This document shows, one piece after another, positions 49,801 through 58,467 of a DNA stretch of 64,000 bases (its first letter is position 1; the number at the start of each line of letters is the position of its first letter). This DNA is from Thiobacillus sp. 0-1251 (GTDB taxonomy: Bacteria; Pseudomonadota; Gammaproteobacteria; Burkholderiales; Thiobacillaceae). Position numbers and translations under genes: made by a program. Where the stretch lies: NCBI GenBank assembly GCA_001899305.1, contig MKWL01000021.1, forward strand, positions 124,001 through 188,000. The letters are read 5' to 3'. Below the pieces are notes generated by a model, which saw only the letters and a list, made by a program, of their open reading frames with translations, did no database searches and was not told the DNA's origin.

Positions 49801-50098
49801 GTAGCGGTAGCGATCTCAGTTTCCTAATACGCGCTACCGCCCTCGCAGAACCGGACTTGGAGCGTTACACCATCCGGCGCCCAGCTTGAGGCATCCACGA
49901 TGGTGTTGGGTAAAGGTTGTGGACGATATGTGTTCGGGGTAGATAGTGATCCATGGCCTCGCCAAATCGCTGCCAATTGAAACTTCGGCGTTGACTACGG
50001 CGGTTCAGCCATTTGAACAGTTGACGACGGACTTGATACAAGTATTGCCGCAGACTCCTGCTGTTGCCACTTACCCCGAAATTCGCGAGGCCGAATCA
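49801..50098 (-). pseudogene. 3' remnant of a group II intron with its reverse transcriptase/maturase
   Basis: The - strand from 50098 to 49865 reads as the last about 75 residues of a group II intron maturase: FGLANFGVSGNSRSLRQYL, then LFKWLNRRSQRRSFNWQRF and HIVHNLYPTPSWM, ending at TAA. An in-frame stop precedes this at 50096-50098 and the rest of the gene is absent. Downstream, a CCGGA/TCCGG hairpin and a GGTAGCG/CGCTACC hairpin (49806-49838) look like the intron's terminal domains. From 50,099 to 50,256 I see no feature. Confidence 0.75.
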
Positions 50099-50256
50099 CG
50101 AGCGTCCCAGTCAACAACGCGCCGGTGACGTATCTCTGGAATTGACCGCTGTGCGCAATTCAAGTTGAGCCAGGATCGATCATTGCGATACAGCCACGCA
50201 TAGACGCCGCCTGCAATCAATCGTAGGAATTTTATAGTTGTACCAGGATTGGCATA

Positions 50257-52215
50257 TCAGACAAAGGGGCCACGCTGCCGTCCAATCTCCCACGACACAC
50301 TGTTACCTCTCACCGTTGCGACTATCGACTGCCCAAGCCGCTGATCGATCACCGGCTTCCACGGCACCAGGCTGAAACCCATGCCGTCGTCGAGCACCGC
50401 AAAGCGTCCGCTGGCGAGTAGCACATTGCGGCGATAGATTCCGGTTACGCGCTCGCCGTCGGTCACGGCGCGGTGCGCGAGACCGGTCTCCGTTGCGATG
50501 GTTTTGGCAACAGAGTCGATCTCCCGGCCGCGTAACGTCGCCAACAGATTGCGCGCCAGGATCACGCGCTGTCCTCGTCGCTCACCCAACCCCTGTTCGA
50601 TCAGGAAATCGGACCGCTGCCGCAGTGCTTCCCGCACCTCACTGCCGAAACCGTTGTCGGCGATGCCGCTGGCACCGCCGATCAATTGCTGGTCCAACCA
50701 GGTCGCGCCGATCACGCACGCCTGTCGCTCGATGGGCAAGTGGGAACGCAGTTCCACTGCCACACCACCCAGCCGCTGCGCATCGTATTTCCGACCTTGC
50801 TCGGGCAAGTCGGCTGGCACGCGCCAGACTCCCTCGGCGATGTGCTCCACAATGCCTGACCGGCGCAGGGCTTCCAGCCGCCGGACATGAGCATCGATCA
50901 CCTCGCGGGGATCGCGTGCGGACGTGGCCTGCACCTTGGCAATGGCGAGGTGATGATCGGTACGGTAGAGGCCATCGGCCGCCAGCGCGACGATGTTTTT
51001 GTCGGCGGTCCGGACCTCGGTCGAACCTCGTACTTCGACCACGGCGCCGACCGGGTACTGCGCCAGTTCGGTCTTGGCAGGCAATGCCACGTAATGCGCC
51101 TTGCCGTCGATGCCATCGACCACCAGATAACCCTTGTCGTACAGCTCGTCCGCAAGCCCTTTACCGGCTACCCGTCCGATGACGGAACGGCTGTCTTCTC
51201 CTGACTGAAATACGGCCAGGTCGCGCTGCGCACCGCCCATTGCCCGCTGCATGGTGCGGATTATGTCGCCGCGTTCGCCCATCGCTCGCAGCACGGGTTC
51301 GGCATCGGCGTGAACGGCCCAGACGCCGGGACGTTCTTCGGTTGCCAGTCCCATGCGTTGCAGCCGCTGTAAGCGGCCCACCAACAATACGCGCTGCTGC
51401 CGCAGCTTCGGGTCGCGGGCAGGTTGATCGACGTGGTTCAGCCCATCCCGCGCTTCGCGTTGCAGCATGCGATCCAGGCTGGTCCATCGCTCCTGATCGA
51501 CCTCGCGCAACAAGGTGCGCTGGATCTCAAGCTCGGTACGCGGCCCCAGCCATTCGGTGGACAGTTCCGCAGCGCGCTCACGCATGCCTCGGGTGATGTA
51601 CGCCTGCGAAATAATGAGGTCTTTGCCGGTGTCGTCCTTGCCGCGCAGCACGATATGCGTATGCGGGTTGTCGGTGTTCCAGTGGTTCACCGCCACCCAG
51701 CCCAGGCGCGTGCCTAGATCAGCTTCCATGCGGCCCATCAGGTGGCGTGTGTAGGTGCGCAGGTCGTCGAGTTGTTCGGCATCCTCGGGGGATACGATTA
51801 AGCGGAACTGGTGGCGGTCCTCCCGACCACGTTCCTCGAAGGCCGGCAAGTTCGCTTCGTCGGTCATCGGCCCGTAGGCCTTCCCGGTGTCTTGCTCACG
51901 GCCAACGCCTTCGCGCTCGATGTAGCGCAGGTGTGTGATGGTCGAGCGCGCACCGGCCTGCTTGAGATAAACCAACCGCACCTTGACGGTGGCACGCCGA
52001 GAGGTCGCAGATAGTGACTGCCCAGTGAAGCGCGCCACCACATGGCCACGCCCCAGGCGCAAACCGGGTGTCTTTCCTGGCTTGCGTCCCGTCGAGTTCG
52101 CCGCCTTGCTGGTCTGCCGCAATACCTGCGAGACGAAGGCCTGGCCGCGCTGCTTTGGGGCTCCGGGGCGGACACGAAAACGGTCTTCTCCGTCCGGGCT
52201 GTCGCGCCTGCTCAT
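50257..52215 (-). CDS. Relaxase, VirD2/TraI-like with DUF3363
   Basis: 652 residues, the MOB-P-type relaxase of Tn4371-like ICEs. The histidine metal-site motif NHWNTDNPHTHIVLRGKD lies near residue 190. A DUF3363 region fills the C-terminal two thirds. The nicking tyrosine is expected in the N-terminal part (candidates in KVRLVYLKQ and HLRYIE). It cuts oriT and leads the strand into the recipient via TraG. The ATG at 52215 (MSRRDSPDGEDRFRVRPG) is chosen; the longer frame to 52341 has no support. Confidence 0.9.
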   Translation of the reverse strand: MSRRDSPDGEDRFRVRPGAPKQRGQAFVSQVLRQTSKAANSTGRKPGKTPGLRLGRGHVVARFTGQSLSATSRRATVKVRLVYLKQAGARSTITHLRYIEREGVGREQDTGKAYGPMTDEANLPAFEERGREDRHQFRLIVSPEDAEQLDDLRTYTRHLMGRMEADLGTRLGWVAVNHWNTDNPHTHIVLRGKDDTGKDLIISQAYITRGMRERAAELSTEWLGPRTELEIQRTLLREVDQERWTSLDRMLQREARDGLNHVDQPARDPKLRQQRVLLVGRLQRLQRMGLATEERPGVWAVHADAEPVLRAMGERGDIIRTMQRAMGGAQRDLAVFQSGEDSRSVIGRVAGKGLADELYDKGYLVVDGIDGKAHYVALPAKTELAQYPVGAVVEVRGSTEVRTADKNIVALAADGLYRTDHHLAIAKVQATSARDPREVIDAHVRRLEALRRSGIVEHIAEGVWRVPADLPEQGRKYDAQRLGGVAVELRSHLPIERQACVIGATWLDQQLIGGASGIADNGFGSEVREALRQRSDFLIEQGLGERRGQRVILARNLLATLRGREIDSVAKTIATETGLAHRAVTDGERVTGIYRRNVLLASGRFAVLDDGMGFSLVPWKPVIDQRLGQSIVATVRGNSVSWEIGRQRGPFV

Positions 52216-52639
52216 GCGAATACTCCAGCCAAGGCCATCCGACCAGAGCGTGCCATGCACGCGGGTTCGCCAACGCCCACAAGGCTTTGACGAACCTCGC
52301 GGCACGGTGCCGCCAAATAGCGCGTGCCGCGCCACCCCCACGTGCAGACTCGTTTCCGGGCCGGCAGCGTGCCGGCCCCTTCAATCTTGCCTTCCGCCTT
52401 TGCCCCTCGCTGTCGCTCCAGACACCGGCGGCCCGGCGGAGCTGCTGCGCGAGCAGCCAGCGCGCCGGCGAACGCGGCGACGGCCATAGGCCGGTCGCGT
52501 TCGAGGCAAGACGCCTGCACGTTGGATGACTGCGCCGAAGGCAGCGCAGATGCGCTCGCACTGCACGCGCGACGACACGCGGAAAGCCACCGGATCGGCA
52601 CGCCTGATAGCACGATGATGCGCAGCGAATCGGCGGCGA
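52216..52639. other. Gene-free GC-rich region between relaxase and traF, candidate oriT
   Basis: No convincing gene. It contains a 9-bp GC hairpin GGGCCGGCA-gcg-TGCCGGCCC at 52358-52378 and, at 52603-52616, an isolated copy of the CCTGATAGCACGAT core that recurs as repeats near repA. A position beside the relaxase start is where oriT often lies; no nick site can be assigned from sequence alone. Confidence 0.4.
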
Positions 52640-53215
52640 TCATGGGCGCTTCTCCAGCCAGACCGGATGCGCGATGCCGATCACGGCGGATGCGCTGATC
52701 GGCCCGAAATACCGGCTGTCGAATGACGCCGGATTGGTCGAACTGAGCAGGAACAGCTCGCCGGGCCGAAGCTGCCGGCACTGCTGCCAGGATGGCAGCG
52801 GACGGCCCAGCCGGTCGGCGGGCCGCACGGCGGCCACCGGCACGCCGTCGATCCACACCAGCGCATCGAAGACGCAAACGTGCTGCGGCGCGGTCGCGCC
52901 CACGCGCTTGAGCAGCGGCACGCGCGCCGGCAGGTAGCCGCGCTGCGCGGCCAGCGCGGCGGCATCTGGCGGCAGCGTGGTCAACACGATGGAGCCGACG
53001 CGCGGCGCATCGGGTGGCGCGATGCGATACCAGCCGACCGCCACGCTGTCGGACGGGTTGTAGATTGAGCGGGGCAGCGGATGCACGAAGGACGCCCAGG
53101 CCAGCGCAGCGAGGCCGCAGGCGGCGAAGCCCGCGAGCACGATGCGAGCGCGCAAGCGGGAGCGGGCGTGCGAGCGTAGAAGCGGTGCAGTGCCACCAGT
53201 GGAAACGGCGGTCAT
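52640..53215 (-). CDS. traF: Conjugal transfer peptidase TraF (S26 family)
   Basis: 191 residues, one N-terminal membrane helix (IVLAGFAACGLAALAWASF) and an S26 signal-peptidase-like domain. The nucleophile serine is in NPSDSVAVGWYRI and the general-base lysine in VPLLKRVGA. TraF of RP4 matures and cyclises the TrbC pilin. It overlaps the DUF2840 gene by four bases. Confidence 0.92.
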   Translation of the reverse strand: MTAVSTGGTAPLLRSHARSRLRARIVLAGFAACGLAALAWASFVHPLPRSIYNPSDSVAVGWYRIAPPDAPRVGSIVLTTLPPDAAALAAQRGYLPARVPLLKRVGATAPQHVCVFDALVWIDGVPVAAVRPADRLGRPLPSWQQCRQLRPGELFLLSSTNPASFDSRYFGPISASAVIGIAHPVWLEKRP

Positions 53216-53697
53216 GGCAGCGCCCTCCCGGTCAGCCAGGCGGCGTGCCGCTCGGCGGTGTAGTCGGGCAGCGGCAAGCGCGCAGCAAGCCGGTTGGCGA
53301 GCGTGCGCCAGTACGCGGGCGAGGCATCGGTCGGTGCGATGCCGCGCGCCTCGATGGCGTCAATGCGTTCCAGCACAGCGCGTACTTGCCTGTCGCCCTC
53401 GGTGTGCAGCAGCAAGCGCGCGCCCGGCTGCACGCCGGGGATGCGCTGCGCCGCATCCAGCGGTGTGCAAACCTGCATCACCATGAGCTGCCAGCGCACG
53501 GTGCCGTAGTCGTTGGCGTGCCAGCGGACACGGCAGAACACCGCGTCCGGCAGGAACACCGCGCTGCGCCGCCAGCGGTCGAGCTGGTGCGTGCGCGCGG
53601 GTTCGCCGAAGCGCAGGTAGAGCTTGAAACGGGCCTCGATGTAGGCCAGCGCCACGCGCGTCAGCGGCGCGGTGGCTGGTGCAGTGGATGCGGTCAT
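53212..53697 (-). CDS. DUF2840 domain-containing protein
   Basis: 161 residues, soluble. DUF2840 motifs such as LYLRFGEPARTHQLDRWRRSAVFLPDAVFCRVRWHANDYGT are present. It is a constant neighbour of traF and parA in these ICEs and overlaps both flanking genes by four bases. No function is known. Confidence 0.85.
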   Translation of the reverse strand: MTASTAPATAPLTRVALAYIEARFKLYLRFGEPARTHQLDRWRRSAVFLPDAVFCRVRWHANDYGTVRWQLMVMQVCTPLDAAQRIPGVQPGARLLLHTEGDRQVRAVLERIDAIEARGIAPTDASPAYWRTLANRLAARLPLPDYTAERHAAWLTGRALP

Positions 53698-53978
53698 GGT
53701 GTGTTCTCCCTGCGGTTCTCGGGAAACTCCCGCTCCAGCAGGCCGCGCAGCAGGTCGGCCACGGTCACGCCTTGCGTGAAGGCCGACACCTTGATGCGCG
53801 CCCGCATGGCGGGCGTGATGTCGAGGGTGAGGCGGGCCGTGTAGAGGTCACCCTTGCCCAGCGCATCGGCGTCGCCCTGGCGAATCCACGCTTCCGCGTG
53901 CGGATTCGCAGGCGGACGCGCGCCGATGCCGACGCGCTTGGCCGTGCGCTTGCCGTTGGCTGGTGGCTTCGCTGTCAT
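53694..53978 (-). CDS. Small basic DNA-partition-type protein after parA
   Basis: 94 residues. The N-terminus is rich in Lys, Arg and Pro (MTAKPPANGKRTAKRVGIGARPP). The C-terminal part LYTARLTLDITPAMRARIKVSAFTQGVTVADLLRGLLEREFP looks like a ribbon-helix-helix fold. It overlaps parA by four bases, so it may be the small centromere-binding partner of ParA, as ParG is for ParF. An alternative GTG start at 53987 exists. Confidence 0.72.
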   Translation of the reverse strand: MTAKPPANGKRTAKRVGIGARPPANPHAEAWIRQGDADALGKGDLYTARLTLDITPAMRARIKVSAFTQGVTVADLLRGLLEREFPENRRENTP

Positions 53979-54613
53979 GTCGTCCACCGCAGCAGTTCGT
54001 CCACCAGCGCGGTGATTTCGCGGGCGGCGGCGCTGTCGGGCGCCGTCTCGCGTGCAAGCCGGCCAGCGGCCACGCTGTCGGCGAACACGATGCGCTGATG
54101 CACTTCCGCGCGCAGCGCAGGAAGCGGCTGGTCGGCGAGCGCCTGGCGCGCTTCGCGCCCGATCACCGTGGTGCTGACGCGCCGATTGATGACGAAGGCC
54201 GCGCGCAGCGCAGGCCGAAAGACTTGTGCCTCACGGATCAGCGCCACCATCTCGGCGCTGGCCCACAAGTCGTAGGGGCTGGGCTGCACCGGGATCAGCA
54301 CGCGCTCGGCCGCCAGCAGCGCGGAGCGCGCCAAGGCGGCGATGCGCGGCGGGCCGTCGATGACGATGTGATCTGCCCGCCTGGCAAGCTCTGGCGCTTC
54401 CTGGTGCAGCGTTTCGCGGGCAAGGCCCACGGCGCTGAACAGCCGTGGCAAGCCTTGCTGGCTGCGTCGTTGCGTCCAGTCCAGCGATGAACCCTGCGGG
54501 TCGGCGTCCAGCAGCACGACGTGCTGACCGCGCATCGCCAGCTCGCCGGCGATGTGGGTGGCGAGCGTGGTCTTGCCCACGCCGCCTTTCTGGTTGAGCA
54601 GCGCGACGATCAT
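53975..54613 (-). CDS. parA: ParA-family partition ATPase
   Basis: 212 residues, a small Walker-type ParA/ParF ATPase without an N-terminal DNA-binding domain. The deviant Walker A is NQKGGVGKTTLATHIA, followed by VVLLDADPQGSSLDW and HIVIDGPPRI. It probably segregates the excised circular form of the ICE. The ATG at 54613 gives the family start MIVALLNQKGG; the upstream frame to 54682 runs into the gap with the repeats. Confidence 0.93.
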   Translation of the reverse strand: MIVALLNQKGGVGKTTLATHIAGELAMRGQHVVLLDADPQGSSLDWTQRRSQQGLPRLFSAVGLARETLHQEAPELARRADHIVIDGPPRIAALARSALLAAERVLIPVQPSPYDLWASAEMVALIREAQVFRPALRAAFVINRRVSTTVIGREARQALADQPLPALRAEVHQRIVFADSVAAGRLARETAPDSAAAREITALVDELLRWTT

Positions 54614-54777
54614 GGCCTGGCCCTCCGTGTTGGAAAGCCCGGCTGTTGCCGCTGCGCTGGTGGCTGCACGGCGGTTGTCCACCGTGGCGCGGCGCTTCTA
54701 CTAACCGTTAGAGAATTTAAGTTAGGGAAGTTAAGGGAGGCCGAAACCCGCGCCGCTATTGGGTGTGCGGGCGATCC

Positions 54778-54844
54778 GTACTCCTGATAGCACGATAGTC
54801 GTACTCCCGATAGCACGATACCCTGTACTCCTGATAGCACGAGC
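54778..54844. repeat. Three direct 20-bp repeats (iteron-like) between repA and parA
   Basis: The unit GTACTCCTGATAGCACGATA occurs at 54778, 54801 (one change) and 54825 (last two bases differ), at 23- and 24-bp spacing, close to two helical turns. A fourth core copy is at 52603. Between repA and parA they could be RepA iterons, a partition site, or a parA operator. Confidence 0.75.
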
Positions 54845-54866
54845 CCATCCACCACTTTTCCCGCAG

Positions 54867-55724
54867 TTATCCCCGTGCCGTGAACGGCACGGGCCGGAAG
54901 GTCAGCAGCTCGACCCCATCGCCCGGCATCCGCTCGATGCCCAGGACGTAGCCGGGCAGCGACTGCCGCGCAACCAATGCGCGCAGGTCGTAGGCGAAGT
55001 CCGAAAAGCGCGTGGCGCTGCCAGATTTCCGGTACAGGTGCCGGAAATCGAACTGCCAGCCGTGTTGCTGCCGCCCGCCGTGCTTGCGCACCAGCCGGTA
55101 CAACCAGCGCTCGATGCCGCCCGTGAGCCGGAAGTACGCCGGGTCGATGGTCAGCACCAGTGCCGAATCCAGCACGCCGCCATAAAACCAGTCCGGCAGG
55201 ATCAGCTCCAGCCCCAAGGGCGCGCCCTTGGCATCGGCCAGCTCCTTCCACTCGTTGATCCAAGAAAACCGATGCAGGCGCCGCCCGGTCGTCTCGCGGA
55301 TCGACGTGGCCACCGTCGTGGACTGCAGGCGATCCAGCGCGGCCTTGAGGCGCTGGTAGTCGCGCAGCGACGTACCGCGCCCGATGAAGCGCAGGACCTC
55401 GTAGGGCGTGGCCTGCATGAGCCGCGACGGGCGCAGCCCAGCGTCGCGCGCTTCCACGATCTGCGAGGCCGCCCATATCAGCACGTCGGCATCCCAGATC
55501 GTGGCGATGCCGTGTTCCTGCGTGCCTTCCACGCGGATCGTGACGTTGCCGGCCCGGAAGTCGATCGGCGCCGTGCGCCGCGACTTCGCCAGCGAGAAGA
55601 ACGGAAAGGCCATCAAGTCCTGGCTGTCGCGCGGCGCCATGTCGCCCGGCAAGGCGCGGAACAGGTCGAGCTGTTCGCGCTCTTGCATCGGCCGCTGCCG
55701 CACGGGCAGCGCGGGGCTGGACAT
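54867..55724 (-). CDS. repA: Replication initiator protein A (RepA)
   Basis: 285 residues with the replication initiator protein A (RPA) domain: AFPFFSLAKSRRTAPIDFRAGNVTIRVEG, then IATIWDADVLIWAASQIVEARDAG and IDPAYFRLTGGIERWLYRLVRKHGG. In related plasmids it binds iterons and opens the origin. In an ICE it may allow limited replication after excision. Iteron-like repeats stand directly after the gene. Confidence 0.88.
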   Translation of the reverse strand: MSSPALPVRQRPMQEREQLDLFRALPGDMAPRDSQDLMAFPFFSLAKSRRTAPIDFRAGNVTIRVEGTQEHGIATIWDADVLIWAASQIVEARDAGLRPSRLMQATPYEVLRFIGRGTSLRDYQRLKAALDRLQSTTVATSIRETTGRRLHRFSWINEWKELADAKGAPLGLELILPDWFYGGVLDSALVLTIDPAYFRLTGGIERWLYRLVRKHGGRQQHGWQFDFRHLYRKSGSATRFSDFAYDLRALVARQSLPGYVLGIERMPGDGVELLTFRPVPFTARG

Positions 55725-55750
55725 GGCGATGGCCTGCCGCGCGCCAGCGA

Positions 55751-56044
55751 TCAGCGCGCACGGCTGTCCGCCGAGTGGTGCTCGGCGTACTCGGGATCGG
55801 AAGTCGTCTCGAAACTGCGATCAGCCGCCCAGGCGTCGAGGTCGGCCACGGCGTACATGACGCGCCGGCCGAACTTGCGAAAGCGCGGGCCGCCGCCGAT
55901 CACGCGCTGCTTTTCCAGCGTGCGCGGCGACAGCCGCAGGTACTCGGCGGCTTCGTCGTTGGTGAGGTAACGCTGCGGCTGCGCGGCAGCGGTGGGGACA
56001 GTGGCCGAAACTGTTGCAGAGGGCCGCAAGGGAGCGGGACGCAT
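55751..56044 (-). CDS. AlpA/excisionase-like helix-turn-helix protein
   Basis: 97 residues. After a proline/alanine-rich start the domain RYLTNDEAAEYLRLSPRTLEKQRVIGGGPRFRKFGRRVMYAVADLDAWAA is a complete MerR-like helix-turn-helix of the HTH_17 group used by AlpA and excisionases. It lies 26 bp before repA on the same strand, so it may regulate repA-parA or act in excision. Start taken at the ATG at 56044; 56068 is also in frame. Confidence 0.85.
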   Translation of the reverse strand: MRPAPLRPSATVSATVPTAAAQPQRYLTNDEAAEYLRLSPRTLEKQRVIGGGPRFRKFGRRVMYAVADLDAWAADRSFETTSDPEYAEHHSADSRAR

Positions 56045-56127
56045 GGTGTGAACCTCCATAGCTTTCAAAGCTCCGGCTACACAGCGCAGCCGGATGGAGG
56101 CAGTCTCAGAAAACGAAGCTCCGCTGC

Positions 56128-56910
56128 TCAGGGACGTTTTGCATCCCCATCAAAACGTCCCTTCTCAAGCGGCGGCAGTTGTGCTAGGCGGCGATAGCCG
56201 CCGCGCATCAACGCATTGCCCCGGCGCACCAGGCGGCGCACGCGGGCGCGCAAGTCGCCGTCGGCGTGCCAGTCGACCGCCACGGCGTCCGCGCCGAATA
56301 GTCCTTCGGCCACGTCGCGCAAGGACGCGCCCGCCAGGGTCGCGTCGAGCGCTTGCAGGGTGTGCAGCTCCAGCATCGCGGCCGGTGTGGGCCGGGGCCT
56401 GGCGGTGGCCAGCGTCGCGCTGCGCGTAGGCGCAGCAGCGCCGCCGCCACTTCCGCGATTGGCATAGGCGACCGCCATGCCGTCCTCCAGGCCGGGCGCC
56501 AGCGCGAAGCGCGCGCAATGGCCGGGGCTGTGCGCGCTCAGCGCCAGCCCTTTGCCGTCATGCAGCAGTTGTTTGTGACCGGGGATGTGCCAGAACTCGA
56601 AAGCCGCTGCATCGGGCGGCGGATCGGCATCGGGATGGAGTTGCACCACGGCATCGTGGCCGGGTAGCCAGGCCGGATGCGCGTCGCGCGCATCCAGGGC
56701 CGGGTCTTCCAGCAAGCGCAAGCCCCAGCGAAGTGCCGCCTGTTGCGTGGCCTGATGTGTTTGCGACCGGCGACGGTGGCGCAGCCAGTCGAGCCGGTAG
56801 TCGGGATGACGGCGCAGGTACTCCCAGGCCAGTGCGAGCGTGTCCAGGCACAAGATGTAGAGGTACGCGGCGGTCGGATACCAATGCGCAAGATGGTGTG
56901 GATTGACCAT
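56128..56910 (-). CDS. DUF2285 domain-containing protein
   Basis: 260 residues. The N-terminus YLYILCLDTLALAWEYLRRHPDYRLDWLRHR is the small regulator-like domain paired with DUF2285. The C-terminal DUF2285 segment (LHTLQALDATLAGASLRDVAEGLFGADAV..RARVRRLVRRGNALMRGGYRRL) resembles a DNA-binding unit. It is a constant gene of Tn4371-like ICEs, probably in one transcript with the HTH gene and repA. Function not established. Confidence 0.85.
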   Translation of the reverse strand: MVNPHHLAHWYPTAAYLYILCLDTLALAWEYLRRHPDYRLDWLRHRRRSQTHQATQQAALRWGLRLLEDPALDARDAHPAWLPGHDAVVQLHPDADPPPDAAAFEFWHIPGHKQLLHDGKGLALSAHSPGHCARFALAPGLEDGMAVAYANRGSGGGAAAPTRSATLATARPRPTPAAMLELHTLQALDATLAGASLRDVAEGLFGADAVAVDWHADGDLRARVRRLVRRGNALMRGGYRRLAQLPPLEKGRFDGDAKRP

Positions 56911-57253
56911 GACGCCAGCTCCCGTCGAATTGCAGGAACGTCGTCACGGGCATTCAGAACGGAGCTACCGCGTCCACCTCAAAACATCATCCGAGTCTGT
57001 TTATTAAGCTGTAACATCAAGTGTCAAAGGCCGATTGGCTCCGGGGTATTGCGCAATGCGTCCGAATACGACGGCCACGCAGTCCAAGAACGTCACGCGG
57101 CACAAATCAAGGTGCCGTAGCCAGCGCCAAAGATCGTGACCGTTTCCGTCTCAAAGCCTCGGCTTCATGCAAGAGTGCGAATTGAGACCGGACAAATCCG
57201 AATTGCGACGGAAATAGTCTCAATACGTCCGGCTGCGCCAGAACACGAACGGC
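56911..57253. promoter_or_regulatory. Gene-free region with three GTCTCAA motifs
   Basis: No gene is visible. GTCTCAA occurs at 57148-57154 and 57217-57223 and, inverted (TTGAGAC), at 57182-57188. The last two form an 8-bp inverted repeat, ATTGAGAC / GTCTCAAT. The repeats lie upstream of the DUF2285 gene and could be operator sites. Confidence 0.4.
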
Positions 57254-57601
57254 TTAATCGACAATGCCGCCGTTTTCCTGCATCAGCCGCAGGTATTCCG
57301 ACAAAGGCCGCACCGCCTGGAAATACCGATCCCGCATCACGGGCTGCTTGCGCAGCCCGACGATGGATGCCAGGTCGGACAGCTTCACGATGCCCAACTC
57401 GGGCACTCCCAGGCCCAGGTCGATCAGGCCGTAGGCCGTATCGCCATCTGCCGGGTCGAGCGACACGAGCAGCCAGGTGAGGTGCGCATCCGGGGTGAAC
57501 AGGCGCACCACCGGCTGCGGGTCGCCGGCCTGACCCTCGGCACGGGCTTGGCCGTGGGCCAGCAGGCGCTGGCGCTCGTCCTCGGTGATGAGTGGCTTCA
57601 T
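57254..57601 (-). CDS. DUF2958 domain-containing protein
   Basis: 115 residues. The family pattern LITEDERQRLLAHG, then PVVRLFTPDAHLTWLLVSLDPADGDTAYGLIDLGLGVPELGIV, is complete. It is common in conjugative elements near repA and DUF736 genes. No catalytic motif is apparent and its role is unknown. It is read in the same direction as the repA group, separated from it by the GTCTCAA region. Confidence 0.88.
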   Translation of the reverse strand: MKPLITEDERQRLLAHGQARAEGQAGDPQPVVRLFTPDAHLTWLLVSLDPADGDTAYGLIDLGLGVPELGIVKLSDLASIVGLRKQPVMRDRYFQAVRPLSEYLRLMQENGGIVD

Positions 57602-57816
57602 GGCGGTCTATTCCCAATTCACAAATCCGCCCAAGCGTGAAAACGCAAAGCCGCATCGGCGGATTTGGGAAAAAGCACGATTGTGATTCCGTGGCTTTGC
57701 GCTTCTGTAGCAAGCCGCAAATGCGGATTTCCGTAAAAACGCAAAACAGTGAGATTTCAATGAAAGAGTTAAAGATAACGTGGTTTTAATTGTGCTGCGA
57801 CTTGACGCTTCTGTCT

Positions 57817-58110
57817 ATGCAGAAGCGCCCCATTCAGCGCGGCCGACCGGCCGGCGCCACCACCTACGATGCCGAGTTGGCGCAAGCCTTCGGCGCGGCG
57901 GTGCGCGCGTTGCGGACGGAACGCGGCATAGCGCAGGAATCGCTGGCACACCTGGCTGGCATCGAGCGCTCGCACATGGGCAAGGTCGAGCGTGGCGAGC
58001 ACATGCCCACGCTGGCGATCATCTTCAAGATCGCCGGTGCGCTCGAATGCAGCACGGCCGTGCTGATGAGCGAGGCTGAAAGCCAGCTCGCGGCGGCGGC
58101 CCAGCCGTAG
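57817..58110 (+). CDS. XRE-family helix-turn-helix regulator
   Basis: 97 residues. A Cro/CI-type DNA-binding domain, FGAAVRALRTERGIAQESLAHLAGIERSHMGKVERGEHMPTLAIIFKIAGAL, fills the centre. The ATG at 57817 is used; an upstream ATG (57790) is in frame. The 215-bp gap to the divergent DUF2958 gene contains AAATCCGC and its inverted form GCGGATTT (57659 and 57723), possible operators. It probably controls ICE functions. Confidence 0.88.
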   Translation: MQKRPIQRGRPAGATTYDAELAQAFGAAVRALRTERGIAQESLAHLAGIERSHMGKVERGEHMPTLAIIFKIAGALECSTAVLMSEAESQLAAAAQP

Positions 58111-58128
58111 GCGCTGGCCGAGCCGATC

Positions 58129-58329
58129 CGGCGTAGCCGGTTCGGCGGTATCGAGGGGCGCCAAGCTGTGCGCGGCGGGGATAGCCCGCAGGGCTTTCCC
58201 CTGGAGGCAAGCGAAGCGCGCAGCGCCGCAGGCGCGAAGGCGTGAGGGATTGGAGCCGGATGGCCGTGACGGCAAAGACGGCACCGGGCGTAGCCCGTAA
58301 AGCCCGGCGGCGCACCGCGCCGACACGCC
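58129..58329. repeat. About 200-bp direct repeat, copy 1
   Basis: The stretch from CGGCGTAGCCGGTTCGGCGG to GCGCCGACACGCC recurs at 59346-59545 with about 10% differences. Both copies are gene-free and flank the DUF736 gene. Confidence 0.87.
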
Positions 58330-58467
58330 ATGCCCTGACAGCAGCCACAGACACAAATCTGAGACAGAGGAACGCAGCCCTCTATGGGGCACTGCCTGCC
58401 GCTGCCGCGTTCGGGACGAACGAACAGCGCAGCGCCCCGCCATGTGGCGGGGCGCTGCGGGCGGCGG

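Noticed and set aside
49946-50128. 60-residue + strand open frame
   Set aside because: It is antisense to the intron maturase remnant, whose - strand reading has recognisable family sequence.
54778-54844. CRISPR array
   Set aside because: Only three 20-bp repeats with 3-4 bp between them and no spacers of CRISPR length; better explained as iterons. No cas genes in the window.
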